Assembly (NCBI RefSeq): GCF_021183825.1 | Contig: NZ_CP089211.1 | Coordinates: forward strand, 1,240,001 to 1,304,000 | DNA: 64,000 nt | Direction of reading: 5' to 3' | Source of the DNA: Sinomicrobium kalidii | Lineage (GTDB): Bacteria > Bacteroidota > Bacteroidia > Flavobacteriales > Flavobacteriaceae | Shown here: piece after piece, positions 56,309 through 64,000 of the stretch | Position numbering within the stretch: the first letter of the stretch is position 1 | How the letters are laid out: each line of letters begins with the position of its first letter | Program-made: the position numbers and the translations under genes | Notes under the pieces: generated by a model | Seen by the model: only the letters and a program-made list of their open reading frames with translations | Databases searched by the model: none | Told to the model about the DNA's origin: nothing

Positions 56309-59300
56309 ATGGATACAGAAAATACCCCACAGAACTATCAACAAATCCGGGAAATATTACAGGTGGCTCCACTGGGGGCTTTCCTGTGTCATATGAACGG
56401 GGATTGTTTCTTTGTCAACAAGGCCTGGGAAAAAATATCCGGCCTCGGTTTCAGGGACTCCCTGGGCACAAACTGGCTCAATATTGTACTGGAAGACGAT
56501 ATCCCGGCCATCACCAATATCATGAGGCAGGCGGTAGAACAGGTAAAGGAAGTTACTTTCCTCTACCGCATCCGTCATCCGGAAAAAGGCATCCGGTATT
56601 TAAAGACCAATGCCCGTCCTGTTGCAGATCCCGCCGGAAAGGAACAGTATTTCACCGGGTATGTAAGGGATGTCACCGAAAAACGGCTTTCTACCGTACA
56701 GATCAAACGTCAAAACCAGCTTTTCAGCATCCTCAAGAGCATACAGGACCGTTTTTATCTCAGTGAAAGCCCGTATAAGCTGTTTAACACCCTTCTTGAA
56801 AATATTGTGGAGATCACAGACAGCGAATTCGGTTTTATAGGCGAAATCCTCCCCGACGCCAATACCGGGCAACCCTACCTGAAAACCCTGGCCATCTCCA
56901 ATATTGCATGGGACAAAGAAAGCAGGAAAATATACGAAGACACCAAAACAGACGGTGTGGTCTTCACGAACCTCGACACCCTTTTCGGACAGGTAATGCG
57001 TACGGGCGAAACATATATATCCAATTCACCGGGCACCGATAAAAAAAGGGGCGGCACGCCCAAGGGCCATCCGAAATTACGCTCCTTTATAGGCCTCCCG
57101 GCCAAGACCAATAACGAACTGGTAGGCATGATAGGCATTGCCAACCGAAAAAACGGCTACGACACCTCTTTTGCCGAGTTTTTAAGTCCCCTCCTTTCCA
57201 CCTTTGCCAGCCTTGTGGCCTTTCACCGGCTTACCAAAGCCAAAAAGCTGGCGGATACCCGTCAGGAAGAACTCAACAACCACCTGCAATCCCTCATAAC
57301 TTCACTTGAAGACATCATCCTTGAGATTGACGGCAATATGGTGTTCCGCAATGTCTGGGTAAAAGATGAAGAGCTGCTTTTTATGCCCAGGGAAAAGTTT
57401 ATCGGCAAACCCCTGCCCGAAGTTTTCGGTGATCAGGCTCCCTTCTTTGTCAAACACATACGCAAAGTGATCAGGACAGGAAAAACCACCGAATTTGAAT
57501 ACAAACATTTAAACCCGGCCATAGACAAATGGTACAAGGCCAAGGTAACCCCGATAAACAAAGCCCCCCGTCCCGGTGAATATAAAATGGCCATTATTAT
57601 CCAGGACATTACGGAACGTACCAAATATATCGAAGCCCTGAAAACGGAAAAGGAAAAACTGGAACGCACCAACCTCTTGTTTGACTTCAGCGAGGAACTG
57701 AGTAAAATAGGCGGCTGGGAAAACGATATAAAGACCGGAAAAATATTCTGGACCAAACAAACCCATACCATTTTGGAGGTTTCGCCCGAAACCCTGGGAA
57801 AAATGTCTCATAAACAACTCCTTGACCTCATGGAAGAAAGAGGGGCGGGCATTATCAAAAAAAGTTCGGTAGAAGCCGTAAAGAAAAAAAGGCCTTATGA
57901 CGCCATTGCGCAGATCACTACGCCCAAAGGGAACATTAAATGGATACGTTCTATCGGGGTACCCATTATCCGGGACAATAAAGTCGTAACAATCAGGGGA
58001 GCAGTGCTGGACATTACCCAGCAAAAGGAAATAGAACTGGCACTACAGCAAACCAAGGAGAAACTGGAACGAAGTAACCTGCTGCTGGACGCCAGCCAGG
58101 AACTGAGCAAGACCGGAGGCTGGGAAAACAATATCGAGACCGGCGAAATATTCTGGACCAAACAGCACCATGACATTATGGGTATTTCCCCGGAAGAAGT
58201 CAGGGGCATGTCATTCCAAAACCTGTTTGACCGGGTCCATGCCGAAGACCGGCATATCATTGAAAATGCCTTTAAAAAGTCGATCCGGGAAAAGATTACT
58301 TACGATACCACCTTCCGGATCGTCACTCCTGCCGGGGAAGAAAAATGGGTGCGCTCCATAGGCTCGCCTGTGCTGAAAAACGGTAAGGTTTATATGCTAC
58401 GGGGTTCCATTATGGACATTACCCGGAAAAAGGAAAACGAAATGGCCCTGATACGGGCCAAAAATGCGGCCGAAAATGCCGCCAAAGCCAAGACCGATTT
58501 CCTCTCGGTAATGAGCCACGAGATCCGTACCCCGCTCAATGGCATCATAGGCATTACCAACCTTTTAAAACTGAACCATACCCCGGAACAGGAAGAGTAC
58601 ATCGACAACCTGATGTTCTCTGCCGACCACCTGTTGCAGCTTATTAACGATATACTGGACCTCAACAAGATTGAAAGTGACAAACTGGAACTGGTCTATA
58701 CCGAAGTGGACCTTCCCGAACTCATTGTCAACATCAAAAACCAGTTTAAATCGCTGGCTGATGCCAAGAGTGTAAAACTGGTGAGCCGTATCGACAAAAA
58801 TGTTCCCCGAAAGATCATCGGTGATCCCGTTCGGTTAAGCCAGATCCTCAATAATCTCGTGAGTAATGCCATAAAATTCACCGAAGAAGGACAGGTTACC
58901 ATAAAACTGCGGCAACTGTCGGCAACACCCGCACAATCTGTCATTCACTTTTCCGTAAAAGATACCGGGCTGGGCATCCCCAAAAAAATGCAGCAGCTTA
59001 TCTTCGAGAGTTTTAAGCAGATACAACAGGGCGCCTACCGAAAACATTCCGGTACCGGGCTTGGGCTTACCATTACCAAAAAACTGATAGAACTGCACAA
59101 CAGTGAAATCCGTTTAAAGAGCCGTCCCGGAAAAGGTACGGAGTTCTATTTTGACCTTGAGCTGGAACTTCCTTCTCACAAAAACCGGAAAACCTTTACT
59201 TCAAAGGCATTGTCGAGCTATAAAAACAAACTTTCGGGCATACGTCTGCTATTTGTAGAAGATAACCGCGTCAATGCCCTTGTAGCCCGGAAACAACTGG

Positions 59301-59629
59301 AATACTTCGGCATAATACCCGACTATGCCCGGAACGGGGACGAAGCTATTGCGCTCCTTCAAAGAAATTACTACCACATTGCGCTCATAGACCTTCACAT
59401 GCCCAAAATGGACGGTTATGACCTTTCAGAGATCATCCGGCGGCAGTACCCGGAAATCCACATCGTGATCTTTACGGCCGATATCATGACCGATGTACGC
59501 CAGCGGCTGGCCCGCATGGGAATCTATGACATCCTCAACAAGCCTTTTGTGCCTTCAGAAATGTTATCGGTATTGTTAAAGGTGGCTCATGAAAAGAACA
59601 TCCTGCTTAATGAAGGGGTTAGCAGCTAA
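56309..59629 (+). CDS. Soluble hybrid histidine kinase (PAS-GAF-PAS3-HK-REC)
   Basis: 1106 aa without membrane segments, so cytoplasmic. Order: PAS (about 12-130), GAF (about 150-310), PAS (about 325-445), two similar PAS repeats (455-575 and 590-715), HisKA with SHEIRTPLNGIIG (His737), HATPase (about 845-960, with DTGLGIP and GTGLGLTI), and a C-terminal receiver with LIDLHMPKMDG (Asp1028). Phosphate would pass His737 to Asp1028 and on to a phosphotransfer protein not in view. There is no DNA-binding output domain. The two last PAS units share ENNIETGEIFWTKQ-type sequence and look like a recent tandem duplication. Confidence 0.93.
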   Translation: MDTENTPQNYQQIREILQVAPLGAFLCHMNGDCFFVNKAWEKISGLGFRDSLGTNWLNIVLEDDIPAITNIMRQAVEQVKEVTFLYRIRHPEKGIRYLKTNARPVADPAGKEQYFTGYVRDVTEKRLSTVQIKRQNQLFSILKSIQDRFYLSESPYKLFNTLLENIVEITDSEFGFIGEILPDANTGQPYLKTLAISNIAWDKESRKIYEDTKTDGVVFTNLDTLFGQVMRTGETYISNSPGTDKKRGGTPKGHPKLRSFIGLPAKTNNELVGMIGIANRKNGYDTSFAEFLSPLLSTFASLVAFHRLTKAKKLADTRQEELNNHLQSLITSLEDIILEIDGNMVFRNVWVKDEELLFMPREKFIGKPLPEVFGDQAPFFVKHIRKVIRTGKTTEFEYKHLNPAIDKWYKAKVTPINKAPRPGEYKMAIIIQDITERTKYIEALKTEKEKLERTNLLFDFSEELSKIGGWENDIKTGKIFWTKQTHTILEVSPETLGKMSHKQLLDLMEERGAGIIKKSSVEAVKKKRPYDAIAQITTPKGNIKWIRSIGVPIIRDNKVVTIRGAVLDITQQKEIELALQQTKEKLERSNLLLDASQELSKTGGWENNIETGEIFWTKQHHDIMGISPEEVRGMSFQNLFDRVHAEDRHIIENAFKKSIREKITYDTTFRIVTPAGEEKWVRSIGSPVLKNGKVYMLRGSIMDITRKKENEMALIRAKNAAENAAKAKTDFLSVMSHEIRTPLNGIIGITNLLKLNHTPEQEEYIDNLMFSADHLLQLINDILDLNKIESDKLELVYTEVDLPELIVNIKNQFKSLADAKSVKLVSRIDKNVPRKIIGDPVRLSQILNNLVSNAIKFTEEGQVTIKLRQLSATPAQSVIHFSVKDTGLGIPKKMQQLIFESFKQIQQGAYRKHSGTGLGLTITKKLIELHNSEIRLKSRPGKGTEFYFDLELELPSHKNRKTFTSKALSSYKNKLSGIRLLFVEDNRVNALVARKQLEYFGIIPDYARNGDEAIALLQRNYYHIALIDLHMPKMDGYDLSEIIRRQYPEIHIVIFTADIMTDVRQRLARMGIYDILNKPFVPSEMLSVLLKVAHEKNILLNEGVSS

Positions 59630-59769
59630 TGTTTCCGGGAATATGAAATTTTCTTTAAATCGTCTCTTTTTGGAATATAGAGAGCTATAATTCTCTTTAG
59701 TGAGACAGGGGGTTTGGGTCTTGTTCCTGTCCCGGGTATATGTCTCAGCTTTCGGGATTTATCCTATGG

Positions 59770-59841
59770 CTTGGGATTTCAAACCCTCCCCCCGTTGCTT
59801 CGCTTGGGGACCTCCCTTCATCTGAAGGGAGGAGCTTTTTT
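59770..59841 (+). repeat. Double-hairpin repeat, copy A
   Basis: CTTGGGATTTCAAACCCTCC is followed by a CCCC/GGGG hairpin and then CCTCCCTTCA-TC-TGAAGGGAGG (59811-59832), ending with AGC and a T run. Shares layout and flanking words with copies B and C. Confidence 0.75.
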
Positions 59842-59870
59842 GGGCTTTATTTTTACGGTAAACCGTATAA

Positions 59871-59932
59871 AGGCTCCCCTCTTCAGACGAAGAGGGGTGG
59901 TTCCGGCCAAGGCCGGAAGCGGGAGTTTGACC
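59871..59932 (-). repeat. Double-hairpin repeat, copy B (inverted)
   Basis: Read on the minus strand: GGTCAAACTCCCGC, then TTCCGGCC-TT-GGCCGGAA (59918-59901), then CCCCTCTTC-GTCT-GAAGAGGGG (59897-59876), then AGCC. Same order of elements as copies A and C but with different, compensated stem sequences. Confidence 0.75.
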
Positions 59933-59977
59933 ATGCCCAGGTCTTAGGAATATTACAAAACATTAATGTTTTCCTGT

Positions 59978-60045
59978 GACTTGGGATGTCAAACCCTCCG
60001 TCCGAACTGAAGTTTGGACACCTCCCTTCGTCTGAAGGGAGGCGC
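59978..60045 (+). repeat. Double-hairpin repeat, copy C
   Basis: CTTGGGATGTCAAACCCTCC, then TCCGAACT/AGTTTGGA stem (60001-60018, one mismatch or G-U), then CCTCCCTTCG-TC-TGAAGGGAGG (60021-60042), then CGC. Closest to copy A in sequence. Confidence 0.75.
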
Positions 60046-60183
60046 TTTGTTTACGCAGACAGTGTGTAATTACGGTAGCCCAAATAACTCAATAACCTAA
60101 TAACTGAATACCCCAACCATCACTACCTGAACTACCACCGGTTTAAATCCTTAGACACCACAACATTTACCCCAAACAACTAC

Positions 60184-60627
60184 CTACCCCCTCTTCTTCC
60201 TAAAAAAACTTTTCAGCAGTTCGGATGCTTCGGCTTCCATAATGCCTTCTTTAACTTCTGTTTTGGGATGTATGGAGGCATGCATGGCCCGAAAGCCCCG
60301 GTGAGGGTCGGCAGCGGCGAAAACTATGCGCGATATCTGGCTCCAGTAGAGTGCCCCGGCACACATCTGGCAGGGCTCCAGGGTAACATAGAGCGTACAG
60401 CCTTTCAGGTATTTACCGCCCAAAAAACTTGCTGCCGAGGTGATGGCCTGCATCTCGGCATGGGCAGTAACATCGGTAAGGGTTTCGGTAAGGTTGTGGG
60501 CCTTGGCTATGACCCTGTTGTCAATGGCGATCACAGCCCCAACAGGGACTTCGCCTTTTTCGTAAGCTGCCCCGGCTTCCTGAAGCGCTTTTTTCATAAA
60601 ATATTCATCGTCAAAAGTAGCTGTCAT
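60184..60627 (-). CDS. tadA: tRNA-specific adenosine deaminase-like protein
   Basis: 147 aa. Zinc deaminase motifs HAEMQAI (catalytic Glu) and PCQMCAGAL, with EVPVGAVI before and FAAADPHRGF after. TadA converts A34 to inosine in tRNA-Arg; the other choice is a guanine or cytosine deaminase of the same fold. The ALYWSQISRIVFAA region and length fit TadA. Divergent from dxs with only 41 bases between start codons. Confidence 0.88.
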   Translation of the reverse strand: MTATFDDEYFMKKALQEAGAAYEKGEVPVGAVIAIDNRVIAKAHNLTETLTDVTAHAEMQAITSAASFLGGKYLKGCTLYVTLEPCQMCAGALYWSQISRIVFAAADPHRGFRAMHASIHPKTEVKEGIMEAEASELLKSFFRKKRG

Positions 60628-60632
60628 ACCCG

Positions 60633-60661
60633 CAAAAATACAAACGCATCTCGTACTTTTG
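60633..60661. promoter_or_regulatory. Back-to-back leaderless promoters of tadA and dxs
   Basis: On the minus strand TATTTTTG (60640-60633) ends 5 bases before the tadA ATG. On the plus strand TACTTTTG (60654-60661) ends 7 bases before the dxs ATG. Both fit TAnnTTTG, so both mRNAs would begin at or next to the start codon. Neither has a clear TTG at -33. Confidence 0.5.
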
Positions 60662-60668
60662 TGTCGTC

Positions 60669-62450
60669 ATGTCAAAAAAACTGCTGGACCATATTGCCAT
60701 TCCGGACGACCTTCGCCGGCTATCTGCAACACAACTGCCACAACTGGCGGGGGAATTGCGCGATTTTATTATCGATATCGTCTCCGCCAAGGAAGGCCAC
60801 CTGGGGGCCAGCCTGGGCGTGGTGGAGCTTACCATTGCCCTCCACTATATTTTTAATACCCCGGAAGATCTGCTGGTCTGGGACGTAGGCCACCAGGCTT
60901 ACGGGCATAAAATACTGACCGGCCGAAAGGATATTTTCGATACCAACCGCCAACTGGACGGGCTTAGTGGTTTCCCGAAGCGGAAAGAAAGTGTTTATGA
61001 CACCTTTGGCGTCGGGCATTCGTCCACGTCCATATCTGCTGCATTGGGGATGGCGATGGCCTCCCGGCTGAAAGGGGAAACAGAAAAACAACACGTTGCT
61101 GTTATCGGCGATGCTTCCATTGCCAGCGGTATGGCCTTTGAAGGGCTGAACCACGCGGGGGTTACGGATGCCAACCTGCTTATTGTACTCAACGACAACG
61201 CCATCGGTATAGACCCGAGCGTGGGTGCGGTAAAGGAATACCTTACCCAGGTGAAGAAAAACCGTAAACTGGCCCGCAATAACATTATAAAAGCCCTGAA
61301 TTTTGACTATACCGGCCCGATAGACGGCCATGACCTGCCTGCACTGCTCCGTGAACTGGAACGGCTTAAACATGTGCAGGGCCCCAGGTTCCTTCATGTC
61401 ATTACTACAAAAGGAAAAGGGTTACAAAAGGCGGAAGAAGACCAGGTACGCTATCATGCGCCGGGAAAATTCAACAAAACCACGGGGGAGATCATCCCGA
61501 AACCCGTATCGGAAAAAGACCCGCCAAAATACCAGGATGTTTTTGGCCACACTATTGTTGAACTGGCCGAAAAAAACGGGAAAATAGTAGGCATTACCCC
61601 GGCCATGCCTACGGGAAGTTCCCTGAAATTCATGATGGAAGCCATCCCTGACAGGGCATTTGACGTGGGTATTGCCGAACAGCACGCCGTAACACTGGCT
61701 GCGGGAATGGCTACGCAGGGGCTCATTCCCTTTTGCAACATATATTCCACTTTTTTACAGCGGGCCTACGACCAGGTGATCCATGACGTGGCTTTGCAGG
61801 ACCTCCCCGTGATCTTTTGCCTGGACCGCGCAGGAATTGTGGGCGAAGACGGGGCTACACACCACGGAGTATTTGACCTGGCCTACCTGCGCTGCATTCC
61901 CAATCTTATTGTTTATGCCCCGGCCAATGAAACAGATTTAAGGAACATCATGTATACGGCACAACTGGGCCTTCCCCATCCTATTGCCATACGTTACCCG
62001 AGGGGCCGGGGGGTAACCCCGGAATGGCGGCAGCCTTTTACCAAAATTGCGATCGGTAAGGGAAAAATGGTAAAGCAGGGATCGGACATTGCCGTATTAA
62101 GTGTGGGGAGTATAGCTAAAAACGTAACTTCAGCCATTAAAAACCTCACTGAAGATCAACAAGATAAGGTAGCACATTACGATATGCAGTTTGTTAAACC
62201 GCTTGACGAATCGTTGTTGCATAAAATATTCAGGGGGTTCAGGGCGTTAATTACCGTGGAAGACGGATGTGTTACAGGTGGTTTTGGAAGTGCGGTACTG
62301 GAATTTGCAGCGAGGAACGGCTATACAAAAGAGGTGTTGCCACTGGGAATACCGGACGAATTTATTGAACAGGGCCCGGTAAATGCCCTGCATGCCATGG
62401 CCGGAATAAGCCCTGAACGGCTTAAAGATCGCATAACAGGATTTTTATAA
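60669..62450 (+). CDS. dxs: 1-Deoxy-D-xylulose-5-phosphate synthase
   Basis: 593 aa, near the short end for the family. HLGASLGVVELTIALHYIF, VWDVGHQAYGHKILTGR, GHSSTSISAALGMA; TPP/Mg motif GDASIASGMAFEGLNHAG, where most DXS proteins have GDGAMTAGMAFE; then EQHAVTLAAGMATQG and GEDGATHHGVFDLAYLR in the pyrimidine domain. It joins pyruvate and glyceraldehyde 3-phosphate in the first step of the MEP route to isoprenoids; the polyprenyl synthase at 37918 works further down. Confidence 0.96.
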   Translation: MSKKLLDHIAIPDDLRRLSATQLPQLAGELRDFIIDIVSAKEGHLGASLGVVELTIALHYIFNTPEDLLVWDVGHQAYGHKILTGRKDIFDTNRQLDGLSGFPKRKESVYDTFGVGHSSTSISAALGMAMASRLKGETEKQHVAVIGDASIASGMAFEGLNHAGVTDANLLIVLNDNAIGIDPSVGAVKEYLTQVKKNRKLARNNIIKALNFDYTGPIDGHDLPALLRELERLKHVQGPRFLHVITTKGKGLQKAEEDQVRYHAPGKFNKTTGEIIPKPVSEKDPPKYQDVFGHTIVELAEKNGKIVGITPAMPTGSSLKFMMEAIPDRAFDVGIAEQHAVTLAAGMATQGLIPFCNIYSTFLQRAYDQVIHDVALQDLPVIFCLDRAGIVGEDGATHHGVFDLAYLRCIPNLIVYAPANETDLRNIMYTAQLGLPHPIAIRYPRGRGVTPEWRQPFTKIAIGKGKMVKQGSDIAVLSVGSIAKNVTSAIKNLTEDQQDKVAHYDMQFVKPLDESLLHKIFRGFRALITVEDGCVTGGFGSAVLEFAARNGYTKEVLPLGIPDEFIEQGPVNALHAMAGISPERLKDRITGFL

Positions 62451-62631
62451 AAAGTACATTTTCATATCTTAGCCCCGCAATAAACCGGTAACAGTCAATA
62501 ACCTAAGACCGGAACACAACCTGCAAAAACAATGGAACAACGCATTTGAGTGAATCATACTAACCAGCCCGGTGTTATGTTAACCGTAACACGGGTAACA
62601 CTAAACCACATATAAAACTATCCATTTTACA

Positions 62632-63678
62632 ATGAGAAAGATCGTCTCCCTAATTGCAGCAGTTTTTTGTATATACGGCCTGGAAGCACAGGAACTTTTA
62701 AATCCTATAAACACTTCGTCTTACGGGGTGCAAAGCCTCCCTGTACAAATTGGCAAAGATACATCGAAAACAAGGCATGCCCGCCTGCGCCGTCTTGTAC
62801 CGCCGCCTCCGGCCCCTGTTTCTTACTGGACCAAGAAAAACGAAATGGGCATTGTACTGAGCCAGGCAGCCTTTTCGAACTGGAATGCGGGGGGAAACAA
62901 CTCCATTTCGGGAATTTCTTCGGCAAATTTTGTCCGGGCCTACAAAAGGGGCAATGTTAGCTGGAACAATGAACTGATCCTGAAATACGGACTGAATTCG
63001 CAAGAGGACCAAAAGCTGCGAAAAGCGGACGATGCGATAGAGTTGAACAGTACGTTCGGTTACCGTACGCACCCGAAGTCGGATTGGTACTATTCGGGTA
63101 AGCTAACATTCAAGACACAATTTACCAATGGTTACAAATACCCGGACCGGGACAATCCCATATCAAAGTTCATGGCGCCCGGTTACCTTTTCCTGGGTGC
63201 GGGTACGGAATTTTCGCCCGAAGAGGAAAAGTTCAAGGCTTATTTTTCGCCCGTAACCATGAAGGCTACGTATGTCCTGGACCAGGACCTGGCCAACCAG
63301 GGGGCTTTTGGTGTGGAGAAAGCCATTTATGATGCTGAAGACAACATCATCAGGGAAGGGAAACAGACCCGTACCGAGGTGGGTATCCTTATCAACAGCC
63401 AGTGGGAAAAAGAGATTTACAGGAACATGCATTTTACCAACAGGGTATCGCTGTATACCGACTATCTCAATGATTTTGGTAATGTGGATGTAGACTGGGA
63501 AGTAACCTTTAACCTGGTAGTAAACGAATATGTAAAAGCAAATGTGGGCGCCCACATCAAGTATGATAATGATGTGAAAACGCGCGAACTGGAGATCAGT
63601 GAGAACGAAACGTTTGCCTACGGGCCCCGGTTGCAGTTAAAACAGATACTTGGGGTTGGGGTTAGTTATATGTTCTAA
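62632..63678 (+). CDS. DUF3078 domain protein
   Basis: 348 aa. Signal peptide of about 20 residues (ends LEAQ). The family core starts at SQAAFSNWNAGGNNSISG and continues with RGNVSWNNELILKYGLNSQED, LRKADDAIELNSTFGYR and a beta-rich remainder ending GVGVSYMF, as expected for an outer-membrane barrel. Function unknown. Stands alone, 181 bases after dxs. Confidence 0.85.
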   Translation: MRKIVSLIAAVFCIYGLEAQELLNPINTSSYGVQSLPVQIGKDTSKTRHARLRRLVPPPPAPVSYWTKKNEMGIVLSQAAFSNWNAGGNNSISGISSANFVRAYKRGNVSWNNELILKYGLNSQEDQKLRKADDAIELNSTFGYRTHPKSDWYYSGKLTFKTQFTNGYKYPDRDNPISKFMAPGYLFLGAGTEFSPEEEKFKAYFSPVTMKATYVLDQDLANQGAFGVEKAIYDAEDNIIREGKQTRTEVGILINSQWEKEIYRNMHFTNRVSLYTDYLNDFGNVDVDWEVTFNLVVNEYVKANVGAHIKYDNDVKTRELEISENETFAYGPRLQLKQILGVGVSYMF

Positions 63679-63709
63679 GGTGTTGTTGGGTTACGGGTTA
63701 CAGGTTTTT

Positions 63710-63778
63710 GCCGGTTACCGGTTACCTATCACCAGTTTTTACTATAACTGTTTTACAAACGGGCAACCGGTAACCGGC
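63710..63778. repeat. 17-base inverted repeat after the DUF3078 gene
   Basis: Arms 63710-63726 (GCCGGTTACCGGTTACC) and 63762-63778 pair at 16 of 17 positions around a 35-base loop. Each arm also contains GGTTACCGG/CCGGTAACC, nearly self-complementary. No T-run follows. Could be a dispersed palindromic element or a long terminator-like hairpin. Confidence 0.6.
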
Positions 63779-63885
63779 AACTGGCTTATTTACATTTTAA
63801 AGCCCTATGCCTTACGTCCTGCAGTCTTATATCTTTTTTGTCAAATACTAAATTGATCTATAATCAATATCACCCATAAAAAACA

Positions 63886-64000
63886 ATGACCGATAGCGGA
63901 ATACTGAAATATATGGCTGTTATCGGTTATCTGTTTCGGTTTAAAAACCAAACCATTGAGAACTTCAAACTTTTACATCAGGAAAATACCGGGCAACCTC
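63886..64000 (+). CDS. Unidentified protein, N-terminal fragment
   Basis: ATG at 63886 opens a frame that is still open at the window end: MTDSGILKYMAVIGYLFRFK and onward, 38 codons. Too short to place in a family; the first hydrophobic stretch might be part of a small helix. The upstream 63 bases are AT-rich. It may not be a gene. Confidence 0.35.
   Translation, partial: MTDSGILKYMAVIGYLFRFKNQTIENFKLLHQENTGQP

Larger units (their letters stand above)
59630..60183. other. 554-base intergenic region with hairpin repeats
   Basis: No protein gene; open frames at 59714-59979 simply read through the hairpin repeats below. The stretch 60085-60180 has simple direct repetition of AATAACTCAATAACCTAATA-like words. 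The three double-hairpin elements occupy 59770-60045. Confidence 0.6.

Noticed and set aside
59714..59979. Two + strand frames of 77-79 codons
   Set aside because: They read through the palindromic repeats; the peptide is a by-product of the hairpin sequence.

Overview
The window looks like chromosome of a Bacteroidota bacterium, most likely family Flavobacteriaceae; I cannot name the genus. Grounds: SusC/SusD, GLPGLI, DUF5686, DUF3078, many TonB receptors with an N-terminal carboxypeptidase-regulatory-like domain, MKK-type signal peptides and lipoboxes, little Shine-Dalgarno sequence, and repeated matches to the Bacteroidota promoter -7 box TAnnTTTG, some with TTG 18-21 bases upstream. I count 49 protein genes (two cut by the window edges). 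I saw no rRNA, tRNA, CRISPR array, transposase or prophage gene.

Layout. 0-5 kb: end of a DinB-like gene, then a PhoX-like Tat lipoprotein and a small lipoprotein divergent from a membrane-anchored HTH regulator with a large outer domain. 5-10 kb: a Crp/Fnr-type regulator with a Crp-like box in front of doxX, then a GLPGLI + beta-barrel pair. 10-19 kb: deoxynucleoside kinase, fatty acid hydroxylase, K+-dependent-type membrane pyrophosphatase, siderophore receptor + PepSY reductase-like protein, soluble pyrophosphatase. 19-29 kb: DUF5686 protein, PDH E1 beta, EtfBA, DUF151 nuclease-like protein, nucleoside transporter, SCO1-like protein, MBL hydrolase/HxlR pair. 29.9-36.5 kb: a metal island with feoA-feoB-small Cys protein, ZIP transporter + DtxR/MntR regulator, and a divergent TonB receptor. 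36.8-39 kb: AlkZ-like winged-helix protein and polyprenyl synthase. 39-46 kb: TetR-TolC-adaptor-RND efflux operon. 46-51 kb: YwqK-like protein and an orphan SusCD pair. 51-64 kb: aspS, a 50-aa Cys/Lys-rich protein gene, a CLC channel, a cold-shock protein, a large hybrid histidine kinase, tadA/dxs divergent pair, DUF3078 protein.

How the genes connect. Iron and metal acquisition is the main theme: a receptor/reductase pair (14.6-18.2 kb) and feoAB (29.9 kb) share a 19-base motif (15/19 identical) in their upstream regions, a candidate Fur box. The DtxR/MntR-type gene shares its upstream region with a TonB receptor, and two inverted repeats lie there. Several other regulators sit beside likely targets with palindromes in the promoter: Crp-like/doxX, TetR/efflux pump, HxlR/MBL hydrolase.

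Unexplained structure. A 108-base element occurs twice, 106/108 identical, starting exactly at the TAA stop codon of two iron/metal transport-related genes. Both differences fall in predicted hairpin stems and keep pairing as G-U on the + strand. A second family of double hairpins (three copies, one inverted) fills the 59.7-60.05 kb gap and shows compensatory stem changes. These two elements, the membrane-tethered HTH regulator cluster and the Cys/Lys-rich mini-gene are the best candidates for something undescribed.
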